Of a stretch of 13,426 nt of DNA, positions 6,894-13,426 are shown in pieces. The notes under the pieces are model-generated. The model was not told the origin of the DNA. It did not search any database and was given only the letters and a program-made list of their open reading frames with translations. Every line of letters starts with the position of its first letter. Position 1 is the stretch's first letter. This stretch comes from Bacteroidales bacterium. GTDB taxonomy: Bacteria > Bacteroidota > Bacteroidia > Bacteroidales > JAADJA01. The stretch lies in NCBI GenBank assembly GCA_029934735.1, contig JAOZLR010000038.1:1-13426 (forward strand), written 5' to 3'. The position numbers and the translations under genes are program-made.

Positions 6894-7418
6894 ATGAAAG
6901 GTGAAAAAGTTGAATTGAGAGCAATTGAACCAGGAGATATCAGCCTGCTTTACGAATGGGAGAATGACAAGAATCAATGGTACATCAGCAACACGGTTGC
7001 TCCATTTTCGAGATTCGTACTCGAACAGTACATTATGAACTCTCATCTGGATATTTATTCAACGAAGCAGTTGCGGCTAATGATAGATAAAATTTCAGAA
7101 AGTGGCAATAAAACTGTCGGCGCAATAGACCTTTTCGACTTCGATCCAAATAATAAAAGAGCAGGAATTGGAATCCTGATAAAGAAAAGTGAGAGAAAAA
7201 AGGGATGGGCTTCTGAAGCACTCGGTCTTTTAACAGACTATTGTTTTGAAGTACTTCATCTTCATCAGGTCTATTGCAATATATTGGAAAGTAACCTTGC
7301 AAGCATAGAGTTATTTAAGAAGCATAAATTTGAAATTGTCGGACTAAAAAAAGAGTGGATACAGGCGAAAGATAGCTGGGAAAATGAATATTTGTTACAG
7401 CTAATCAATAAGGTATAA
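6894..7418 (+). CDS. GNAT-family N-acetyltransferase, RimJ/RimL (Acetyltransf_3) type
   Basis: This protein of 174 residues opens with KVELRAIEPGDISLLYEWEND, the layout of the Acetyltransf_3 branch that includes RimJ/RimL (ribosomal protein N-acetylation) and SpeG (spermidine acetylation). A beta-strand pair TVGAIDLFDFDPNNKRAGIG is followed by the acetyl-CoA loop RKKGWASEAL (101-110) and a motif B helix NLASIELFKKHKFEIVG (134-150). It is not closely similar to the first GNAT at 5098, so it is not a simple tandem duplicate. Its ATG is 3 bases after the phosphohexomutase stop, so it belongs to the same transcript; it appears to be the last gene of the dapF operon. Protein, polyamine or sugar amine are all possible acceptors. 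Confidence 0.88.
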   Translation: MKGEKVELRAIEPGDISLLYEWENDKNQWYISNTVAPFSRFVLEQYIMNSHLDIYSTKQLRLMIDKISESGNKTVGAIDLFDFDPNNKRAGIGILIKKSERKKGWASEALGLLTDYCFEVLHLHQVYCNILESNLASIELFKKHKFEIVGLKKEWIQAKDSWENEYLLQLINKV

Positions 7419-7457
7419 AATGCTTGTGTTTAAGGCTCGTACAATGTAATGTGCAGT

Positions 7458-7465
7458 TAAATTTG
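7458..7465 (+). promoter_or_regulatory. Possible -7 element upstream of mltG
   Basis: TAAATTTG fits TAnnTTTG and lies about 65 bases before the mltG ATG in the 112-base gap after the second GNAT. There is no convincing TTTG at the right distance upstream; TTTA at 7429-7432 is 25 bases away. It is therefore a weak prediction. Read-through from the dapF operon is an alternative, since I see no strong terminator in the gap. Confidence 0.33.
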
Positions 7466-7477
7466 AAATGATAACAT

Positions 7478-7500
7478 AATTGTATTTTATACGTACAATT
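7478..7500. repeat. Short inverted repeat before mltG
   Basis: AATTGTA (7478-7484) and TACAATT (7494-7500) form a perfect 7-bp inverted repeat around a 9-base spacer, ending 30 bases before the mltG ATG. It could be an operator or a weak hairpin in the leader. It is all A/T apart from one G-C pair, so chance is possible. Confidence 0.3.
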
Positions 7501-7530
7501 TAGTTAATTTAGCAATAAACAACGCAGTAA

Positions 7531-8616
7531 ATGGAATACTATCACTCAAAATACAACTCTGGTTTTAAAAAGAAAAAATCAAAAGGTTCAAGGATTATTC
7601 TGTATATAATCCTCGTACTAATAATTGCCGGTGGAATTGCCGGTTATCAATTATACAAAACCATACTTAAGCCAAATACCTGGGTTAAGGACGATATGGC
7701 AACGTTCATTTATATTCCGAGGAATTCAACTTATGAAGATATTAAAACAATTCTTTACGAGAAAGGGACTGTAATTAACAGAATTAGTTTTGAGTGGCTT
7801 GCCAAAAAGAAAAATCTTTCAAATAATATTCATTCCGGGAGGTACAAGATACAATCGGGAATGAGTAACGACGATCTTATCAACCTGCTACGCTCCGGTG
7901 AGCAAACTCCTGTTATGCTTACATTTAATAATATAAGAATCAAAAAAGATTTTGCAGGAAGAATAGCAAGCCAGATAGAACCAGATACTACTGAAATACT
8001 ACAACTGCTTAATGATTCGATTTATATTAGTATCTTCGGATTCACTCCGGAGAATGTTCTTACTCTGTTCATCCCAAACACTTACGAAGTTTACTGGAAC
8101 ATTACTTCCGAAGATTTTATGGACAGGATGTACACCGAGTACAACAATTTTTGGAATGAGAAAAGAAGGGCAAAAGCAGAAAAACTTGAGCTGACTCCTG
8201 AACAGGTTAGTATTCTTGCTTCGATAGTTGAAAAAGAGACAAATAAGAATGATGAAAAGCCAGTAATAGCTTCCGTTTACCTTAACAGGCTTCATTATGG
8301 ATGGAGATTGAGAGCCGACCCGACAGTAATTTATGCTGTAGGTGATTTTAACATTAAAAGGGTTTTGAATACACATACTCAATTTGATTCTCCCTATAAT
8401 ACATACAAACACCAGGGGTTACCTCCGGGGCCAATATGCATACCTTCCATTTCATCTATTGATGCTGTTTTAAATGCTGATGATACAGATTATATGTTTT
8501 TCTGTGCAAAGGATGATTTTTCTGGTTATCATGCATTTGCAAAAACTCATAATCAACACATAGTTAATGCCAACAAATACAGAAGGGCACTTGATAACAG
8601 AGAGAAAAACAAATAG
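7531..8616 (+). CDS. mltG: Endolytic murein transglycosylase MltG (YceG-like)
   Basis: MltG is an inner-membrane lytic transglycosylase that cuts nascent glycan strands and is thought to end their elongation. This copy has 361 residues. A lysine-rich cytoplasmic stretch (KKKKSKGSR) is followed by one transmembrane helix (about 21-43), a LysM-like periplasmic part (about 55-125) and the YceG catalytic domain (about 125-355). The catalytic motif SIVEKET is at 231-237, so the expected catalytic Glu is Glu234. ASVYLNRL, ADPTVIYA, FDSPYNTY and GLPPGPICIPS are further signatures of the family. The ATG at 7531 gives a normal N-terminus; no clear Shine-Dalgarno is present, as is common in Bacteroidota. 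It heads a three-gene run with a DUF2279 protein and a small membrane protein. Its TAG stop is in the same frame as the next gene. Confidence 0.95.
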   Translation: MEYYHSKYNSGFKKKKSKGSRIILYIILVLIIAGGIAGYQLYKTILKPNTWVKDDMATFIYIPRNSTYEDIKTILYEKGTVINRISFEWLAKKKNLSNNIHSGRYKIQSGMSNDDLINLLRSGEQTPVMLTFNNIRIKKDFAGRIASQIEPDTTEILQLLNDSIYISIFGFTPENVLTLFIPNTYEVYWNITSEDFMDRMYTEYNNFWNEKRRAKAEKLELTPEQVSILASIVEKETNKNDEKPVIASVYLNRLHYGWRLRADPTVIYAVGDFNIKRVLNTHTQFDSPYNTYKHQGLPPGPICIPSISSIDAVLNADDTDYMFFCAKDDFSGYHAFAKTHNQHIVNANKYRRALDNREKNK

Positions 8617-8622
8617 AAGACA

Positions 8623-9561
8623 TTGAAACGGGCGGGATACATCATAATATTCATTTTAGCATTTTTATTTTTAAGAGAAACAGGGGTTTATTCTCAATCA
8701 ACTCCCTATTTTGTTAAAAGCTATCCTGACACATTGCATAAAAAAAGACTTCGTTGTGTTTTAACTACTCAAGGTGCTATTTATGTTGGGACATTAGCCG
8801 TATTGTATCAAGCCTGGTATAAAAATTACCCGAGAAACGGATTTCATTGGTTTAACGACGGAGGTGAATGGTTGCAAATGGATAAAATCGGCCATGCTAC
8901 AACATCGGCATATCTCGGTAAATTTGGTTACGAATTTTACCGGTATGCAGGTGTCAGCCGGAAAAAGGCAATTTGGCTTGGCGGATCAGCAGGTTTTTTC
9001 TATTTGACAATTGTAGAGATACTTGACGGCTTCTCCGCGGAATGGGGAGCATCACCCGGAGATATTATTGCTAACGCTGCGGGTACAGCACTGTTTATTG
9101 GACAACAATTTGGCTGGGACGAACAAAGACTCAATCTAAAATGGTCGTATCACCCGACAGAATATGCTCAATATCGCCCAGATTTGCTGGGCTCAGGTGG
9201 TTTTGAAAGTATGCTTAAAGATTATAATGGTCAAACATACTGGCTCTCGGGAAACATAAAAGCATTTATACATAATAAGGACTCCAGATTTCCAGGGTGG
9301 CTAAATGTCGCAATAGGATATGGCGCATCGGGTATGCTGGGAGCAAATTCAAATCCCCCCGAATATAATGGCAATCCTTTGCCGGATTATCCAAGAGTAC
9401 GTAAATACTACCTATCACTTGATATTGACCTTTCGCGTATAAAAACTCGTCATACAGGATTAAAATTCCTACTGAATTTTCTTGGTTTTATTAAAATTCC
9501 GTTCCCAACACTGGAATATAATAAGAAACAGGGCTTTGTATTTCATCCAATATTTTTCTAA
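8623..9561 (+). CDS. DUF2279 (YfiM-like) secreted protein
   Basis: This 312-residue protein has a classic N-terminal signal (RAGYIIIFILAFLFLRETGV, then SQ at about 24-25) and so should act in the periplasm or outer envelope. Residues 86-162 match my memory of the DUF2279/YfiM domain: MDKIGHATTSAY, then SRKKAIWLGGSAGFFYLT, VEILDGFS and SPGDIIANAAGTALF. Conserved-looking polar residues are Asp87, Lys88, His91, Glu132, Asp135 and Asp147. The remaining C-terminal half is rich in aromatic residues and ends in a terminal Phe pair, suggesting beta structure near the outer membrane (inference). The start is the TTG at 8623: an in-frame TAG (mltG's own stop) lies 6 bases upstream, and no in-frame ATG occurs before the domain, while TTG gives a sensible signal peptide. 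Function is unknown; position after mltG suggests an envelope role. Confidence 0.85.
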   Translation: MKRAGYIIIFILAFLFLRETGVYSQSTPYFVKSYPDTLHKKRLRCVLTTQGAIYVGTLAVLYQAWYKNYPRNGFHWFNDGGEWLQMDKIGHATTSAYLGKFGYEFYRYAGVSRKKAIWLGGSAGFFYLTIVEILDGFSAEWGASPGDIIANAAGTALFIGQQFGWDEQRLNLKWSYHPTEYAQYRPDLLGSGGFESMLKDYNGQTYWLSGNIKAFIHNKDSRFPGWLNVAIGYGASGMLGANSNPPEYNGNPLPDYPRVRKYYLSLDIDLSRIKTRHTGLKFLLNFLGFIKIPFPTLEYNKKQGFVFHPIFF

Positions 9562-9567
9562 ACAACT

Positions 9568-9867
9568 ATGAAGATTGCAACGTTGACATTAATAATAATA
9601 ATTTTCAATATCCCTTTCGGATACTGGCAGGCTAATGTAAAAAAACTTTCAGTTCAATGGTTTTTATCAATTCATATTCCCATCCCCTTTATTATTTTAT
9701 TGCGATTATATAGCGGTATAGGCTTCGCACTATACACCTATCTATTTTTTGTAGTGGCATTTTTCGGTGGCCTATATTTTGGGAGAGTATCTTATAACTA
9801 TTTTAAAAGCAAGAATTATCAGGTTACATCTTGCCTTGTAATGGATTTGATCAGGATGCTGAAATAG
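9568..9867 (+). CDS. Small conserved-looking membrane protein of unknown function
   Basis: This 99-residue, very hydrophobic protein starts at the ATG 6 bases after the DUF2279 stop. Three membrane segments can be seen at about residues 3-20 (ATLTLIIIIFNIPFGYW), 30-50 (FLSIHIPIPFIILLRLYSGI) and 52-75 (FALYTYLFFVVAFFGGLYFG). The motifs FNIPFGYWQANVKK and HIPIPFIILLR look like those of a small membrane-protein family in Bacteroidota, but I cannot name it and know no function. There are no obvious catalytic residues. Tight spacing puts it in the mltG transcript, which ends at the hairpin at 9927-9975. It could be an accessory or partner of the DUF2279 protein or of MltG; this is a guess from position only. 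Confidence 0.75.
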   Translation: MKIATLTLIIIIFNIPFGYWQANVKKLSVQWFLSIHIPIPFIILLRLYSGIGFALYTYLFFVVAFFGGLYFGRVSYNYFKSKNYQVTSCLVMDLIRMLK

Positions 9868-9926
9868 GATGGTGAAGCTTTTTTAAATGATGATGCAGCA
9901 AACGACCGCACTTATCATTAATGTTT

Positions 9927-9975
9927 AACAAAAAAAGGGAATAACAAGCTAAGCCTGTCATTCCCTTTTGTTGTT
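9927..9975. terminator. Bidirectional intrinsic terminator between convergent genes
   Basis: A long inverted repeat pairs 9927-9946 with 9956-9975 with two mismatches. Its centre is AAAAGGGAAT (9933-9942) facing ATTCCCTTTT (9960-9969). A/T runs on both sides give a U-rich end in either direction. It lies between the small membrane protein (plus) and mdh (minus), starting 15 bases after the mdh stop, and should end both transcripts. Confidence 0.85.
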
Positions 9976-9989
9976 TGATGAATGAAGTT

Positions 9990-10931
9990 CTATTTGAATA
10001 ATTTCATGTCATCCAGCACTTTCATAACTTTCTTTACAGAAGCGGCTGATTCTTGCAGCATTTTCATTTCACCTTTATTAAGATCAATCTCTATAATCTC
10101 TTCTATTCCTTCAGCACCTATTTTTACCGGAACACCGAGATATATTTCCTTAAGGTTGTACTCTCCGTGAAGACAAGCACAAACAGGGAATATTCTTTTC
10201 TGATCGTCAACAATAGCTTCAACAAGTTGAGCTGCCGCTGCTCCAGGAGCATACCAGGCAGAAGTACCCATAAGATTAACCAGTTCTCCACCACCAGACT
10301 TTGTACGCTCGACAATCTTGTCAATTTCGTCTTTTGCAAGCAATTCGGTAATAGGAATACCATTAACAGCTGTATATCTTGGCAGCGGAACCATTGTATC
10401 GCCATGTCCACCCATTAACAAACCATGTATATCCTTTGGAGAAACATTTAATGCAGTTGACAAAAAAGCACGATAACGTCCGGTATCAAGTGTTCCTGCC
10501 ATTCCGAAAACTTTTCGCGAATCCTTATTGGCAGCCTGAAACGCTGCATAAGTCATAACGTCAAGAGGATTAGAAACAACAATAATTATTGCATCCGGTG
10601 AATATTTTATTGCCTTTTCGGTAACATCTTTAACAATTGATGCATTTGTTTTTATAAGGTCATCTCTGCTCATTCCGGGTTTCCTTGGAATTCCTGATGT
10701 AATAACAATAACACCCGAACCTTTTGTGCGGAGATAATCATTGGTTACGCCAATAACCTTAGTGTTATAATTATTAATTGAAGATGTCTGCCAAATATCA
10801 AGAGCTTTTCCCTCAGCAACACCCTCTTTAATATCAAGAAGAACTACTTCTCTTGCCAAATCTTTATGCGCAATTACATTAGCACAAGTGGCTCCTACAT
10901 TTCCGGCGCCAATAACTGTTATTTTTTTCAT
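9990..10931 (-). CDS. mdh: Malate dehydrogenase (LDH-like, type 3)
   Basis: This 313-residue NAD-dependent enzyme interconverts malate and oxaloacetate. The Rossmann loop GAGNVG is at 8-13, and Asp33 (LLDI) should bind the adenine ribose, indicating NAD over NADP. The mobile loop IPRKPGMSRDDL carries Arg83, which selects for dicarboxylic substrates and so marks malate rather than lactate dehydrogenase, and Arg89. The catalytic pair is Asp149 (LDTGRYR, with Arg152 binding substrate) and His176 (GGHGDTMVPL). Length and the MKKITVIGAGNVG start are those of the tetrameric LDH-like MDH group found in Bacteroidota and other phyla. The gene lies 96 bases downstream of maeB, which consumes malate, and has its own possible promoter. 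In fermenting Bacteroidota the enzyme may run towards malate on the way to fumarate and succinate; in respiring ones it is a TCA-cycle step. Confidence 0.96.
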   Translation of the reverse strand: MKKITVIGAGNVGATCANVIAHKDLAREVVLLDIKEGVAEGKALDIWQTSSINNYNTKVIGVTNDYLRTKGSGVIVITSGIPRKPGMSRDDLIKTNASIVKDVTEKAIKYSPDAIIIVVSNPLDVMTYAAFQAANKDSRKVFGMAGTLDTGRYRAFLSTALNVSPKDIHGLLMGGHGDTMVPLPRYTAVNGIPITELLAKDEIDKIVERTKSGGGELVNLMGTSAWYAPGAAAAQLVEAIVDDQKRIFPVCACLHGEYNLKEIYLGVPVKIGAEGIEEIIEIDLNKGEMKMLQESAASVKKVMKVLDDMKLFK

Positions 10932-10973
10932 ATCGTAATATTTTTAAGTATAAAAATTCTGAATTTCAGCTCA

Positions 10974-10981
10974 CAAAAATA
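10974..10981 (-). promoter_or_regulatory. Possible -7 element of an mdh promoter
   Basis: On the minus strand TATTTTTG matches TAnnTTTG and lies about 42 bases before the mdh ATG. No TTTG is seen 18-21 bases upstream, so only half of the promoter is supported. No hairpin terminator was found in the 96 bases after maeB, so co-transcription with maeB is also possible. Confidence 0.4.
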
Positions 10982-11027
10982 TAAAAACTTTTCAAGCCGG
11001 ATTTAGAATGTTTTATAAATAAGTTGT

Positions 11028-13322
11028 TTAGAGACAATTTTCATTTTTTTCTCTACTTTCAACACACTGAGCATCCATAACGGCTATCATAACCATGTCA
11101 ACAATTTCGCTAACACTGCTGCCAATCTGTAACACATGAACAGATTTGTTCATTCCGTTAATAATAGGACCAATAATCCTGTTATTAGTAACACTTTGCA
11201 GCAACTTATATGCTATATTAGCGGCTGTTAGATATGGGAAGATGAGGGTGTTTGCAGGTTTTCCGGCTAGCTTGGAAAAAGGAAAAATCTCGCTCAGGAT
11301 GTCCGCATTAAGCGCAACATTTGCCTGCATCTCGCCTTCAACAATAAGTTCAGGATGCTCCCTGTGTAAAATTTCTACTGCTTTCCTCTGCATCTCTGGT
11401 ACTCGCCCGTTATTTGAACCAAAATTTGAATATGATACGAATGCTACTCGCGGTTCAACCTTAAACTGTTTAATAGCATAAGCAGTTTGCAAAGTTATTT
11501 CCACCATTTGCTCAACAGTAGGATTTTTATTAACGGTACAATCTGCCAGAAAATACGGGCCTTCTTTTGTGCTGATAATATACATTCCCGACACTATCTT
11601 TTCACCTTCCCGCTTTCCTATTATCTCAAGGGCAGGTCTCAGAGTATCCGGATAATTGCGTGTCAGACCTGAGATCATAGCATCAGCATAACCGGCTTCA
11701 ACCAGCATCGGGCTAAAGAAATTTCTATGCAACATAGAATCCAATGCGGAAGTCATTGTTACACCCTTACGTTGTCTTTTTCCCCAATAAATCTTAGCAA
11801 ATTCTTTTCTTCTAACTTTTTCTGAATTTGCTTTAGGATCAATAATTTCAACATTTTCGAGTTCAAGTTCATTCTCTTGAATCAGATTTTTAATTACCTT
11901 TTTATTTCCGAGAAGAACTGGTATAGCCAGCTTTTCATTAATAGCAATTTCAGCAGCTTTAAGCATCTTGTAATTTTCAGCTTCAGCAAAGACAACACGT
12001 TTTGGATTACGCTTCGATCTTGTTTTCATTTGCCTGATAATCGGGTTGCTTAAACCAAGCCTTTTTCTCAAATCCTCTCTGTATTTACTCCAGTTAGTGA
12101 TAGTTATTTTGGCAACTCCCGAATCTATTGCAGCCTTAGCAACGGCAGGAGCCACATGTTCAATAAGTCTCGGGTCAGTTGGTTTAGGAATGATATACTC
12201 TTTGCCGAATTTCAAATTTGTTGTGTGAAACGCAATATTTACCTCTTCCGGGACGGGTTGCTTGGCAAGGTCAGCCAAAGCAATTGAAGCCGCAAGTTTC
12301 ATCTCATCATTAATGGCTGTAGCCCTTACATCAAGTGCTCCCCTGAAAATAAAAGGAAACCCGAGTACATTATTTATCTGGTTCGCATAATCAGAACGAC
12401 CTGTTCCCATAATCATATCATCTCTCGCTTCAACAGCATCTTCATATGAAATTTCAGGATTTGGATTAGCCAGTGCAAAAATTATTGGCTCTTTTGCCAT
12501 TGATTTAACCATATCTTTTTTAAGAACACCGGCAACAGACAAACCAAGAAAAAGATCGGTCCCAACCATAGCCTCTTTAAGAGTATGAACCGGCTTGCTG
12601 GTAGCAAACTGTTTTTTCACTGAATTAAGATCTGTTCTGTCAACATGTATCACCCCACGACTGTCAAGCATTACAATATTCTCTTTCTTAACGCCCAGCT
12701 TCATATACAATTTTGTACAGGCAACTGCTGCTGCACCTGCTCCATTAACTACAACTTTAATCTCTTCGATTTTTTTGCCATTTATCTCAAGAGCATTTAA
12801 CAGCCCAGCCGAAGAAATTATCGCAGTACCATGCTGATCATCATGCATTACCGGAATGTCAACTGCTGCTTTAATCCTCTCTTCTATTTCAAAACATTCG
12901 GGAGCTTTAATATCTTCAAGGTTAATACCACCAAAAGTTGGAGCAATAGCTACTACAGTATCAACAAATTTGTCAATATTCTTTTCATTTACTTCAATAT
13001 CGAAAACATCGATATCAGCAAAAACTTTAAATAACAATCCTTTCCCTTCCATAACAGGTTTACCTGCCTCAGGTCCAATATCTCCAAGTCCGAGAACCGC
13101 GGTCCCATTAGATATTACTGCCACCAAATTTCCTTTAGCTGTGTATTTAAACACATCATCAGGATTATCTTTTATTGCAAGACAAGGATCAGCAACCCCC
13201 GGAGTATATGCAAGAGATAAGTCCCTCTGTGTTGAATATGGTTTTGTAGGGATAACCTCAATTTTACCGGGTCTGCCCTGCGCATGGTAATTTAATGCGT
13301 CTTTTCTGAATAAACTGTCCAT
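11028..13322 (-). CDS. maeB: NADP-dependent malic enzyme fused to a phosphotransacetylase-like domain (MaeB)
   Basis: This enzyme oxidatively decarboxylates malate to pyruvate, normally making NADPH. It has 764 residues from the ATG at 13322; a GTG one codon upstream (13325) is the alternative. The malic N-terminal domain holds Tyr39 (SLAYTPGVA) and Lys94 (KPVMEGKG), the expected acid/base pair. The metal-binding residues are Glu136-Asp137 (NLEDIKAPE) and Asp161-Asp162 (HDDQHGTA). The nucleotide-binding loop GAGAAA is at 194-199. From about 432 to 755 follows a phosphate acetyltransferase-like domain (VVFAEAENYKML, ADCTVNKNPT, NTLIFPYLTAANIAYKLLQ). It is diverged at the usual catalytic loops (SYSNFGSNNG, EGEMQANVA) and in MaeB proteins is taken to be regulatory, sensing acetyl-CoA. 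Length agrees with E. coli MaeB (759). It lies upstream of mdh on the same strand. Confidence 0.96.
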   Translation of the reverse strand: MDSLFRKDALNYHAQGRPGKIEVIPTKPYSTQRDLSLAYTPGVADPCLAIKDNPDDVFKYTAKGNLVAVISNGTAVLGLGDIGPEAGKPVMEGKGLLFKVFADIDVFDIEVNEKNIDKFVDTVVAIAPTFGGINLEDIKAPECFEIEERIKAAVDIPVMHDDQHGTAIISSAGLLNALEINGKKIEEIKVVVNGAGAAAVACTKLYMKLGVKKENIVMLDSRGVIHVDRTDLNSVKKQFATSKPVHTLKEAMVGTDLFLGLSVAGVLKKDMVKSMAKEPIIFALANPNPEISYEDAVEARDDMIMGTGRSDYANQINNVLGFPFIFRGALDVRATAINDEMKLAASIALADLAKQPVPEEVNIAFHTTNLKFGKEYIIPKPTDPRLIEHVAPAVAKAAIDSGVAKITITNWSKYREDLRKRLGLSNPIIRQMKTRSKRNPKRVVFAEAENYKMLKAAEIAINEKLAIPVLLGNKKVIKNLIQENELELENVEIIDPKANSEKVRRKEFAKIYWGKRQRKGVTMTSALDSMLHRNFFSPMLVEAGYADAMISGLTRNYPDTLRPALEIIGKREGEKIVSGMYIISTKEGPYFLADCTVNKNPTVEQMVEITLQTAYAIKQFKVEPRVAFVSYSNFGSNNGRVPEMQRKAVEILHREHPELIVEGEMQANVALNADILSEIFPFSKLAGKPANTLIFPYLTAANIAYKLLQSVTNNRIIGPIINGMNKSVHVLQIGSSVSEIVDMVMIAVMDAQCVESREKNENCL

Positions 13323-13360
13323 CACTTTTTTATTTTTATTGTGAACGAAATAACAAAGCG

Positions 13361-13368
13361 CAAAACTA
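13361..13368 (-). promoter_or_regulatory. Possible -7 element of the maeB promoter
   Basis: TAGTTTTG on the minus strand matches TAnnTTTG and lies 38 bases before the maeB ATG. The position of the -33 element is a T-rich run without the G of TTTG. The 104 bases from the maeB start to the window edge hold nothing else that I recognise. Confidence 0.4.
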
Positions 13369-13426
13369 CTAAACCTTTTATTATAAAAAAGATAAAACCA
13401 ATATATTTTTTTAACTGTTTTGGTTA

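Noticed and set aside
7999..8412. Minus-strand open frame of 137 codons opposite mltG
   Set aside because: It overlaps the MltG catalytic domain, and the translation has no recognisable motif or start context.
9868..9926. Possible small RNA or tiny gene before the bidirectional terminator
   Set aside because: No promoter box, no structured element and no frame with a start of useful length; it reads as the 3' untranslated end of the mltG transcript.
10053..10418. Open frames of about 95-121 codons on both strands within mdh
   Set aside because: mdh is intact here with catalytic Asp149 and His176; the others are out-of-frame shadows.
12856..13290. Plus-strand open frame of 144 codons opposite maeB
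   Set aside because: It is the antisense shadow of the conserved malic enzyme N-terminal domain, with a Ser/Ile-rich composition typical of such shadows.
1..13426. CRISPR array, transposon, prophage, attachment site, tRNA, toxin-antitoxin or defence genes
   Set aside because: I looked on both strands for regular repeats, inverted-repeat-bounded transposases, tRNA-like cloverleafs and small paired genes, and saw none; the gene content is housekeeping.

Overview
The window is a compact, AT-rich stretch of bacterial chromosome made almost entirely of housekeeping and cell-envelope genes. It points to a member of the Bacteroidota. The primary sigma factor is the short (~288 residue) type without region 1.1. 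The GAPDH is the long form with a ~140-residue N-terminal extension. Several gene starts are preceded by the Bacteroidota -7 element TAnnTTTG, in two cases paired with a -33 TTTG, instead of an E. coli type -35/-10. Assignment below phylum cannot be made from this sequence.

Left block (1-4018, all minus strand), in transcription order: a DegP/DegQ/HtrA-like periplasmic serine protease, the primary sigma factor (rpoD/sigA), and a glyceraldehyde-3-phosphate dehydrogenase (gap) whose last residues lie beyond the left edge. rpoD has an almost ideal promoter of the type its own product should read. It ends in a strong hairpin terminator, and the predicted gap promoter overlaps that hairpin.

Middle block (4307-9867, plus strand): a 288-base divergent intergenic region leads into dapF (diaminopimelate epimerase), a GNAT acetyltransferase, a phosphomannomutase/phosphoglucomutase-family enzyme and a second GNAT (RimJ/RimL type), all separated by a few bases or overlapping. 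After a 112-base gap comes a second tight cluster: mltG (endolytic murein transglycosylase), a secreted DUF2279/YfiM-like protein and a small three-helix membrane protein. dapF and mltG act at the two ends of peptidoglycan biology (precursor synthesis and glycan strand termination). This makes the region look like a cell-wall/envelope neighbourhood.

Right block (9990-13322, minus strand): malate dehydrogenase (mdh) and, upstream of it, a NADP-type malic enzyme fused to a phosphotransacetylase-like domain (maeB). Together they form the malate node of central carbon metabolism. A long two-sided hairpin at 9927-9975 closes both the middle and right blocks where they converge.

I found no mobile element, CRISPR array, toxin-antitoxin pair, phage-defence gene, tRNA or rRNA. 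No clearly new multi-gene system is visible. The least understood parts are the DUF2279 protein plus small membrane protein downstream of mltG, and the two GNATs bracketing the phosphohexomutase.
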